A stretch of 29,459 nucleotides of DNA from NCBI GenBank assembly GCA_963575745.1, contig CAUYUJ010002099.1, positions 64,001-93,459 on the forward strand. Reading direction: 5' to 3'. Numbering within the stretch: the first letter of the stretch is position 1; each line of letters opens with the position of its first letter. Below the pieces are notes generated by a model. It was not told the origin of the DNA. It made no database searches and saw only the letters and a program-made list of their open reading frames with translations. Source of the DNA: Prorocentrum cordatum (taxonomy: Eukaryota; Sar; Dinophyceae; Prorocentrales; Prorocentraceae). Shown one piece after another: positions 17,199 to 25,322 of this stretch. The position numbers and the translations under genes are program-made.

Positions 17199-17360
17199 GC
17201 AACTTGACACTCGGAGACATCTGATCGAAATCAGTTGATCGATCGGGCAAAATTATGCTCGTTCGACTCTGTGTTAATGTTTTGCAACGGTGTGCCCGGC
17301 ACAACTGATGTGTAACCGGTGATTTCGGCGAGTTGTTCGGATATCCAAGTGAACCACACA

Positions 17361-17505
17361 GCGAATAAGCACCGAATAAACTCCGAATAAACTGCGACTA
17401 AACTGCGAATAAACCCTATGAAACCATATATATATATATATACAAAAAACACACGAATAAACTCCGAATAAACTCAGAATAAACTCAGAATAAACTCCGA
17501 ATCAA
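17361..17505 (+). repeat. 11-bp CGAATAAACTC arrays split by (TA)n
   Basis: Units of 11 bp (CGAATAAACTC, CGAATAAACTG, CGACTAAACTG, AGAATAAACTC) run from about 17372 to 17415 and again from 17453 to about 17505, separated by a spacer with (AT)8 at 17426-17442. An imperfect unit precedes at 17361. The family recurs inverted at 10350-10382. Confidence 0.85.
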
Positions 17506-18331
17506 CTTTGACACCGCGCACTCGCTCAAAACTGTCAGCGCAAGCACGCACATTGCACAACAAACCAAAATGGTGGGCATTTACTTCTAAACCACGTGGC
17601 GCTGTTCGGATTTCCAAACAACTTGTTCGACATCGCGACGTCCTGGTTTTCTGGGGCCCAGAAGAACACAGTCGCATGGTGATCGATCCGAGTGTCATTC
17701 GAGCCATCATATTTAGCTCTGCACTGCTGGCCACGCTCGGCGGAGTTCGCATCACTCACAGGAGTGGGCAACGCGTGGAGCCGTGGTCGTTTGAAGCAGA
17801 TCAGCTGCGCTGTCCTTATGTTTCGCTTAATTGTGCGGCATTGGCAAGCATCGCAGGGGCAGGCAGGCGCGCCGACTTTCTTCTCGTAGCCACGGTTTCA
17901 TTCGGCACGCAGCTCGCAAGGGAAAGCGAGGGACTGAGAGGGGAAATGGGTTGAAGCATATGTGATGATCGTGCGGTTCCATTGCGTCCGAGCTGCTGCT
18001 AGGTTGCGCGTGCTTGTGCCACCCCCAGCGTTTGTGTATTATATATCAGGTGTGGTTGCAGGCGTCATAATGCTTGATCAGTCTTGCACTCGAGCGACGG
18101 TGCATGCATTTTGACTAGTGGAGTTGCTGTGGCTTTCCTGTCGATGAAAAACATTAGGCGGTGTCCCGAGACAACTTATGTTTTATATGATCGGGGTTGA
18201 CATCCCGACACGCGTGATGATGTCAATATGGTTCCCTGGGATCGTCGGCGATGCATCGGCGACGTCGATGGTGAGTCATGCATCGGCGATGCTAGCGTGC
18301 GTTCGGCCCGATAAGTCTCTGGCAGCTGCGG
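17506..18331. other. No convincing gene
   Basis: One plus-strand frame is open at 17508-17954 (148 codons, TTG at its start, no early ATG, no motif). I treat it as unproven. Around 18240-18300 the motif GATGCATCGGCGA recurs several times in direct and near-palindromic form (CATCGGCGATG). Confidence 0.35.
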
Positions 18332-20810
18332 GTGCATCGACGATGGCGGTGGAAGCGACATGAACAGCGACGACGACGACAGCGACAACAAACCAAAGAT
18401 GACGGCGACAGTGATTCCGTGACAGGCAGGTTGGCTGCGACAAGTGAGCACAGCACGGCGGCGACGTTCCATCTGTGTAGCCATGCCAGCTCGAGTGTCA
18501 GGATGTCCACTTCCCACGTAAAGAGGGGGAGAACACATACCGTATTCGTCCGTGACGCGAGGGGGCAAGAGAAGCGCGATGCTGGAGCACGTGCGTTCGA
18601 CATTCTGTTAGGACTGTACGCGTCGTGCAAGCGCATGAGTGCGCAGGACTTCACTGTGTTATGCCATTGTTTTGATGTGTGCGAAGTTCCTGGAGGGTCC
18701 TGGTCAGCCTATACCATGAAGCCTGGGGCGTCCTCGGGGAATTACAAAAAGTTCTTGGATTCTAGACTTCCTGAATGTGGACCTTTCTACTACGCTGACA
18801 TCCCATGTACAAATCGGAAAGACAATAACCAACAAACAATTTGCATCCCATTTAGGAAAATATATCGCACTATTGCTTCGGACGCGAAGAATAGCGAGTA
18901 CATCCAGGAAGCCCTCAGGGATGGAGAACATGATCTTCCGAACAGTGTCATGAGCGCCCCAGCATATCGTGATCACCCACACGTGCTGCGAGCGAGGGAT
19001 CACGATGAACAATATCCTTTACCATTAGCCGTGTATATGGACGGGTTTCGCTACGCAGGGCAGGCCGCTGGTCGCAACAAGTTAACCACTGTCGTTACAT
19101 CCGACGCCCCAACATGTGTATAACCAGATGGGGAGCGCGCGCATGGCACGCTGCTTGTACGCATATGTGCACGCGCGTTGCGCGCATCAAACCTGATTTT
19201 GGGAGGTATGTCATTACGCGCGGTACACCCGAACTGCTTGGGCAAGCGTGTAATCTGATTGGGGTCTCGGTGGTAAACTTATTGTCAGACGCGCGGCATT
19301 TGGTTGGCTTGATGCGGAAAGATCAATTATGTGCATGTGGGTGTGGAGGTATTGTTCAATTCATTCTCTTCTCAAAGTAATGGCAACTTCGCGCGTTGTG
19401 CTCAAGTGTGTTACCAGACAGGGGACATGACGGTAAACCTCTAAGTGGTATGAATGCTGACGATGCAGACCGAGAGTTGCAATTCAAAGCAATGGTATTA
19501 TATATCAAAGGCGATTGGAGCGAACATCACCATTCGATGGGGTTACCACCATGGAACGCAGTTTACAGCCCCTGCCCATTCTGTAGGGTACCACGCGATG
19601 TCATGTCTGCTCCTGGTAGTCTCGCGTGGTCAGGCGGTGCTTACCCCGAGCGAAGACATGAAGATTTCGACGCTGCATGTACTCGAAACGAACATGTAAT
19701 CCAGATTCAAACCAACGAAATCAGAGATCGCGTTGCTACCCTACTGGTCGACGACGGCCAGAAGAAAGGACGAACACTTTCAAGTGATTTCGTCCACCCC
19801 GATAACATGTGGGTTTTGCGGGCTGGGGATAGATTGGAACCTTCAGACGACCTCTTAGTACCCGCGCGATTCGATCGGACGACAACTCCGTTCTGGGCTA
19901 CGTTCTGGAGGGCAAACGCTGATTCATTTGGACGGGTCATTGACCCATGCAACCACCGATCCCCTCTGTTTGACGAACAGCTTGGTACATCACCCGCGCG
20001 AACTCTAGCTATAGATTCCTTGCGCACATACTATTTTGGGCCCATGATGCGATATTGCTCAGCCGCACTACAACGCATTTTGGCAAAAAACCCATGGAGG
20101 GTACCGAACTGGGATGTCAGAATCAAACGGTTAGAAGCAGAATTATTCACCTATTACGAGAGGGCAAATGTACCACACGAGCGCAGACTTGGACTTCTTA
20201 CTAGGAAAATGTTGGGTGGTATGCAAGGAAACTCAGTTTTCGGTGGTGGGGTGCTCAAGCTCAAAGCTAGCGAAACTCTGTCCATATTACATTTTACAGT
20301 CGACAGAATGCGTGTTCACCAAACAGATGAGGCAACGCATGCTTTCTTGTTGCAAGCCGGAGAAGCCCTTCTGGCATGGATGGCAACGTGCAGGACGTCG
20401 CCAACGTGCTTGTCAGAAGAGCAACACCAACTATTGATTGAGAGCGCCGACCGTTTCATCATGAATGCTGAACTTGCACGTGTGACGCCCACCCCCAAGT
20501 TTCACGTGTTTATGCACATGACAATGAGGACCATGTCGGCTGGGCCTCTAAAAAACAACGGTCGGCAAGTTTCAACCGTTTTTCCCACACCCATGCCGCA
20601 ACATCGGCAATGAAAAAAAAAACGGGGGAAGATGAGAGCACTCCTCATTGAATTTGAACTTGCGCCATCTAGGAGCAACTACTTCGGGAACCCAAGGGCA
20701 TATGACACGTTCGTGGACGAGGGGATAAACCTGACATTGCGCACGTGCTCGGAGCGCGCGCACCCGAGAACTCTACACAAAAGCGTATATATGTGCTTCT
20801 CCATCATGGG
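18332..20810 (+). pseudogene. Degraded multicopy protein with transposase-like layout
   Basis: Three collinear blocks of one family. Block 1 (18332-19123, frame 2; recognisable from about 18480): ARAFDILLGLYASCKRMSAQ, CEVPGGSWSAYTMKPGASSG, NYKKFLDSRLPECGPFYYAD, LPLAVYMDGFRYAGQAAGRN, then stop. Block 2 (frame 1 from about 19240): LIGVSVVNLLSDARHLVGLM and CACGCGG, TAA at 19378, then in the same frame MNADDADRELQFKAMVLYIK, KGDWSEHHHSMGLPPWNAVY, SPCPFCRV, DNMWVLRAGDRLEPSDDLL, to TGA at 20611. Block 3 (frame 1): SNYFGNPRAYDTFVDEGINL to about 20810. Asp in MDG and KGDW, with nearby CxCGCGG and CPFC motifs, recalls DDE transposases of the TNP2/Plavaka kind, but I infer this from layout only. About 175 bp of non-matching sequence splits blocks 1 and 2. 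The stops and frame changes make this copy non-functional unless the gaps are introns. Confidence 0.5.
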
Positions 20811-20915
20811 CATGCTCCGTACGCACACGCACTTGTTCGCTGCGCCCTCTGATGATCACCTGGGCCGCCGTCATCGTGATGACGACGATGATTATGCGTG
20901 AGATTTACAGTCGCA

Positions 20916-21012
20916 ACGGTGGAGGGGGAGGATGATGAGGAGGGGGAGGAGGGAAAGGAGGAGGAGGATGAGGAACAGGAAGGGGATGAGGAGGAAGAGG
21001 AGATGGACATAT
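20916..21012 (+). repeat. GGA/GAGGA polypurine tract
   Basis: Nearly pure purine sequence on the plus strand (GGAGGGGGAGGATGATGAGG and similar) after the last transposase-like block. Translations on either strand are low complexity. Confidence 0.7.
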
Positions 21013-21666
21013 GAAAGCGCACGCATGCCCACGCACGACGGTATCAATAACACTGCCGTGACGCTTGCTCCCTCTCGCAGTCCATTGACTTGAAACAACC
21101 ACACGCGCAATGTAGCGCGACACCTTGCCAAATTGTGTTTGGGCAAGCTCTCCCTTCCCAGCGCGGCTTTCTGCGGCGTCGAGATCCGTTGCAAAGCGCA
21201 CGTTCCTTGCAGCACTCACTTAAGCATGGCCCGCGCAGAACCCTGCCCTCCCCCCCCCTCCTTCTCAGTAGTTTTCCAAGTTCCCTGGGTATCAGTCAGG
21301 ATGTGCTCAACAAAGGTGGTTTCATCTTTCCTCCCGCATGCCCTCATCCCTCGACGTGTCCTTCCCCGTTCGTCGATCATTTCAGTGATATCATGTTCTC
21401 TGGTAAGCACGTGCACGTGCATGACGATGTGCCTGCATGACGAGCGGGGGGGGCAATTCACAGGTCTATGTCGGAAACCTCATTATCTACCATCTTCGGC
21501 TTCAGCCCTCAGGATATCGCGCTATTGAGCTGAGGCGTGCGTTTTCCTGCCAAGGTCAATGCTTTGTTTTAGTCGCAGAGTGGGTCGGTACTACAGGATG
21601 TAGCAAGCGGCCCGAGGGAAAACATAAAGGGTGTCGTTGGGAAGCGTCTACCAGGGGGAAATTGCG
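21013..21666. other. Mostly unassigned; small ORF at 21437
   Basis: An ATG at 21437 opens 77 codons in frame 2 (MTSGGGNSQVYVGNLIIYHL, RAIELRRAFSCQGQCFVLVA) to TGA at 21668-21670. The middle of it looks like protein, but there is no homology I recognise. The remainder shows no gene. Confidence 0.3.
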
Positions 21667-22347
21667 ATGAGGGGGTTCTGGATTGATGACGCCAAAGAGG
21701 ACGACAATGTTGAAGGATGGGGCGGGGGAGATGCAGAAACGACTGATATCAACTGATATCTACCCACCCGTTAACCGCATCCCGACCCCCCCTCCCCCTC
21801 CCCCCGCCCTCCTGGCGAACTCGAGGCCAGCCGCCTTTCCCACTGCCGTCAGCCCTGAAGGTGTGAGTCTCCAGAGATAAAGGGTCATGGTGTCAAAATT
21901 GCGTTGGGCCCTGTGTGTTCGGACCACCCAGTTGACGAACCTTCCCCCAAAAAATCGCCACCCCAACCCCCCCTGGTAGCTGATGCCCAACCCCCGCGGC
22001 ACCGAGAGCAACCGCACTGTCGGCTCCAGGCTGTGTATTTTGCCCGTGGGGTGTCGGGCGCGAGGTCCGCTCAGGTGCAGGGGCCCGGAGCGAGGCTTGC
22101 AATGGCAGCTCAGCGAGATGATGTTTCTGATTCCGAGTGCCTTGCTGTTCCCACATACCAGGTATAGATGACGACGACGGTAATACCTCCGACGAGGAGG
22201 ACAGGAGACGGGAGAGACACATACGATACTGAGGACAAGGATGCCGACGAACACGACGTAGGCGAGAAGTCGGACTACGACGACCACGAGGATATGTGGA
22301 GAACGATGTCGACGATGACGTCGGCTGATAAGAGCACTGGCTAGGAG
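21667..22347 (+). CDS. Acidic exon-like fragments, unknown
   Basis: Two acidic pieces lie on the plus strand. 21667-21756 reads MRGFWIDDAKEDDNVEGWGG to TGA. About 22165-22344, after CATACCAG, reads DDDDGNTSDEEDRRRERHI in one frame and DTEDKDADEHDVGEKSDYDD in another, ending MTSADKSTG before TAG. They resemble the acidic linkers of the 10949-17198 proteins. A 285-codon ORF on the opposite strand (21760-22617), with a Val/Leu-rich run, overlaps them; its hydrophobic stretch is simply the complement of GAC/GAG codons. Confidence 0.3.
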
Positions 22348-22756
22348 GAGAAGGAATGCACGGTAGAGGTGCGCCACGTTTGACTGGAACGACTTGGGAG
22401 CCAACAGTGGAGCGAGGGCAAAGGTGCGTCTCCTACCGCTGAAGGTGAGCAGACGTCTTAATGCAACCTGCTCCCAAATAATGTTCCTGCTCGCCCTTCC
22501 CACCCTCTCAAAATAATTCTCCCTATCGAACCTGACAAGGTGTTCGTGAGATTCCAGATGCCGAGTTGGGAACAAAAGGACTATGCCATTGTCAATTTGG
22601 TAGCGTTGGGGCTCCATCTGGCAGCGTCCACTTTGAGTTCGTTACAGTTTCGGAGCTTATTTTGGAACGCTTTGGTTTTTATCAAAAGTCCCTGGTGTTT
22701 TCGATCGGGTGGAGCCTCGCCCTGGCCGATTGACGGATAAACATATGTTCGATCTA

Positions 22757-23439
22757 GGCCCACTGCGGATGACATCATCGAATTCGAGATCGAGCCTGGG
22801 AACCGCATGAACTGCATGACCGTGGGCCAAAAAACAACGATTTCCCCAGGGGGTCATTTAGGTCAGGGCCATATGTTTTCGATGCCCCCCACCCCCCCCC
22901 CCCCGTATATCACGATCACGAACGATCGAGGCGGGGCCGAGGGGGTTTGCATCCCAGGACCAAGGTGCCACCAGAATACGCAGAGCTGAAGCGCTTGCGC
23001 ATGCAGAGGAAAGCACGGCTGACCGCCGCGTATGCTGACCAGCTCCACTACATGAACTACAAGGCGAAGAAGAGGCGCAATCGGGGGGGTGCGACTCCAG
23101 ATCTTCTAAGGTGTTACACTTTGGGGGCGGTGCGAGCGAGCAGAAACGTAAACATATCTAGCAATGCACATATGCGTGCGCGCGTGGTCCATAGCATGTG
23201 CACGAGGGCACCCACTGGGCAGAGCATGGCGTGGGGGGGGGGTCGTAACAACGAAGTGTGGATTCGGCTGCCCTCCGCAGATTAGGAAAAAGAGGCCCAA
23301 ACTGTGGGGCCCGTGCCCCGCGTGCAAGGCTGTTGGGCATACATGCGTAATTTGTAAGCACCGCATCAAGATGATGTGGGAGCCAGATCGCGGGGAAGAC
23401 CCGAGCGTTAGCAGCGAATCGAGTTCTGCTTCTGATTAG
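22757..23439 (+). CDS. Small multi-exon gene with Cys-rich C-terminus
   Basis: Three exon-like blocks. 22757 to about 22855 (after GATCTAG) reads PTADDIIEFEIEPGNRMNCM. 22958-23110 (CAG|G acceptor and AAG|GTGTTA donor) reads PPEYAELKRLRMQRKARLTA and YADQLHYMNYKAKKRRNRGG. 23281-23439 (after CCGCAG) reads IRKKRPKLWGPCPACKAVGH, TCVICKHRIKMMWEPDRGED and an acidic serine tail to TAG. The terminal exon holds C-x2-C-x5-C-x2-C, a small zinc-binding candidate. The phase between exons 2 and 3 is off by one; adding a base to the G7 run at about 23087-23093 would restore it, so an indel there is suspected. Family not recognised; a nucleic-acid-binding role is plausible but unproven. Confidence 0.45.
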
Positions 23440-23797
23440 GGCCAGTGGGGGCCGAGGAAAACGAACGCGTGCCACTCACCATGCGCACGTTCCACGCAGC
23501 ACCCGACTTCTGCGTGCTCTCCACCCGCTATCTCCTCACCCTCTATACCCTCAGCGCACCTCCATCACGAGAACAACCCATGTAACCCACGCCCGCCCAT
23601 CCGATCTGATAACGACTGGGTTGAATTTCGTGTGCGGTTCGATTGTTCGATCGTTTTGTTAACATGTCTCTCGTCGCAAATCCAGTCCCCCCTCCCCGTC
23701 GATCGCCAGCCTGCCCGCCGTCCGTGCTCAGGGGCGCATGTAACGAGAGGGCCACCCTCCCCCCCCCCCCCATGCGCACGGGGCCCGCTGGCCAGCT

Positions 23798-24640
23798 ATG
23801 GAGGGCACATCTTCGAAGGCTGCCTGCCTCAAATCTAGGAAGCAGAGGGAAGCCGAGGAGGAGGCTGTCTTGAGGATGCCACGAGGACGACTCCGAGGCC
23901 GATATCGAGGAGACGAGGCCGATATCGAGGAGACGAGGCCGAGGTCGAGGAGAAGAGGCACTCGAGATGGAGGAGACGAGGCCGAGGTCGAGGACGCTGA
24001 TCTCGCATGGCAGCGCGCGCTCGAGCAAGGGCACCAGCTGGTCATGAAAGCGATGACCATAAGCAGGGCGAAAGAACGAGAACAGGGTGCTGAGGAGACT
24101 GTCAAGAAGGAGGAGTCAGGCGAGCCGACGGATCCCGTCGCAGATGAAGAAGACGAGGAGGCTGGAAAGGCCCGCGAGATGACGAGGACGAGCTTTTCAG
24201 AGGAGGAAGAATACAAGGCCGACGCCAGGGGGCAGACAAAAGAACGCCAGGAGGCAGACAAAGGCCGACGCCAGGAGGACAAAGACAAGTTCAAAGCAAA
24301 GCTGAAAGACAAGATGAAGATCAAAAAAGCTTATAAGAAAGCAGAGAAGGCGATTACGAAAGCAGAGAAGGCAAAAGCCCTGGCCGACGACGCAGCTGAT
24401 GACGCAGAGCGCGCAGATCTAAGGCTAGAGCGGATCAGGAGGACAGAAAAATTAAGGGACAGAAGCAGGAGCGCGAGAAAGAGGATGAGGAGGACCACGA
24501 GAAGTGTCAGTTTTTTTTTCACCCCAGGCAGCAACACGCGACGACGAAGGCGGCGGGTGAGACAGAGCAGCGGCGCCCGAAAAACGTCTACGACGAAGGG
24601 CGGCAGCAGCGCGGCGGCAGCGGGGCGGCTAAGCAGCTAG
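23798..24640 (+). CDS. Highly charged coiled-coil-like protein, unknown
   Basis: ATG at 23798 (MEGTSSKAACLKSRKQREAE) opens 280 codons in frame 2. After an Arg/Glu region made by a 20-bp repeat come DLAWQRALEQGHQLVMKAMT, an acidic part, and a long Lys/Ala/Glu helix (KKAYKKAEKAITKAEKAKAL, DDAADDAERADLRLERIRR) that should form a coiled coil. From about 24445 the frame-3 reading (QKQEREKEDEEDHEKCQFFF, RPKNVYDEGRQQR) is also attractive, and an A5 run near 24447 could hide a one-base shift. The true C-terminus is therefore uncertain. It lies next to the 3' end of the opposite-strand retroelement. No catalytic motif. Confidence 0.45.
   Translation: MEGTSSKAACLKSRKQREAEEEAVLRMPRGRLRGRYRGDEADIEETRPRSRRRGTRDGGDEAEVEDADLAWQRALEQGHQLVMKAMTISRAKEREQGAEETVKKEESGEPTDPVADEEDEEAGKAREMTRTSFSEEEEYKADARGQTKERQEADKGRRQEDKDKFKAKLKDKMKIKKAYKKAEKAITKAEKAKALADDAADDAERADLRLERIRRTEKLRDRSRSARKRMRRTTRSVSFFFTPGSNTRRRRRRVRQSSGARKTSTTKGGSSAAAAGRLSS
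23894..23996 (+). repeat. 20-bp tandem repeat inside an ORF
   Basis: CGAGGCCGATATCGAGGAGA occurs at 23894 and 23914, followed by CGAGGCCGAGGTCGAGGAGA at 23934, a 23-bp variant, and a last copy at 23977. Since 20 is not a multiple of three, each unit is read in a different frame (RGRYRGDEADIEETRPRS), yet no stop arises. Confidence 0.85.
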
Positions 24641-24646
24641 AGAGGA

Positions 24647-24675
24647 CGAGGAGGAGGAGGAGGAGGAGGAGGAGG
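24647..24675 (+). repeat. (GAG)n microsatellite at the retroelement 3' end
   Basis: About ten GAG/AGG triplets. On the element's strand this is (CTC)n located about 70 bp beyond its last stop codon, so it could be the 3' terminal simple repeat of the retrotransposon or a pre-existing microsatellite. Confidence 0.6.
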
Positions 24676-24743
24676 ATCAGAGGACCTCCAAATCAGCCAG
24701 GCCGGGGGCCGGCTCAAGTGAGGTCGTTGGTAGGTCTCCGGGG

Positions 24744-25322
24744 TCATGTAGGACCATGCGCCACTGATCGTTGCAGGGCAATACCAAGTAACCCCCGCCA
24801 ACGATGAAGTAAGCCTAATTCAGTCCCACGCCGTACCCTTGCTGGGAGAAATCGGCACCTTTCTCTGGCCAGAGCGGGAACGATTTGAATGCATTGGTTG
24901 CCCCATCGCCCATGCACCTCTGATCCCAAGCACAGTAGAGCCCCAAGTCCTGAGTCCACCACTTCCTTGTATGTGTTGTTGTTTTCGTTTTCAGCCCTTT
25001 CTAGTAGCCCACCACTCTGGTTGCTCGTGCCCGTCCGAGCGGCTCCCGTCCTTTGAATTGGGGAAACCACTGCGATATCGCAAAACAGCGGTAAGCCTCG
25101 TGCCACATTCGTGCAAGGGACGATGAGGTCGAGTCGTCTCGAGTCTCCTGCGGGCACCGGAACATGCGTCGCGCTTAGGGTGCGTTCTATGTTCCGATCA
25201 GGTATGAGCCCCCCGCCTTCTGTAAAGACCTGGCGCCAAGCTGTGACCATCCACGTATGTCGAGAATTGAGACGACCATACGTGTTATCCGACATTCGAG
25301 AATGGCCGCGCGGGCCCCCCCC
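24744..25322 (-). CDS. C-terminal endonuclease-like domain of the retroelement
   Basis: In the frame reached after the C11 run, about 192 codons read SRHTWMVTAWRQVFTEGGGL, PDRNIERTLSATHVPVPAGD, SRRLDLIVPC, GLPLFCDIAVVSPI, NNTYKEVVDSGLGALLCLG and LLHRWRGLLGIALQRSVAHG, then TGA. An RRxD, then a hydrophobic strand with D-I-A-V about 17 residues on, then a Lys/Glu helix, is the order expected of a PD-(D/E)XK restriction-like nuclease. The DxK lysine is not in its usual place; Lys in NTYKEV might substitute. In related elements this domain follows RT and often a Cys/His finger; the finger region is where this copy is damaged. Confidence 0.55.
   Translation of the reverse strand, partial: GGGPRGHSRMSDNTYGRLNSRHTWMVTAWRQVFTEGGGLIPDRNIERTLSATHVPVPAGDSRRLDLIVPCTNVARGLPLFCDIAVVSPIQRTGAARTGTSNQSGGLLERAENENNNTYKEVVDSGLGALLCLGSEVHGRWGNQCIQIVPALARERCRFLPARVRRGTELGLLHRWRGLLGIALQRSVAHGPT

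Noticed and set aside
21760-22617. 285-codon minus-strand ORF with a hydrophobic Val/Leu stretch suggesting a membrane protein
   Set aside because: The hydrophobic run is the complement of acidic GAC/GAG codons of plus-strand exon-like sequence; no other support.
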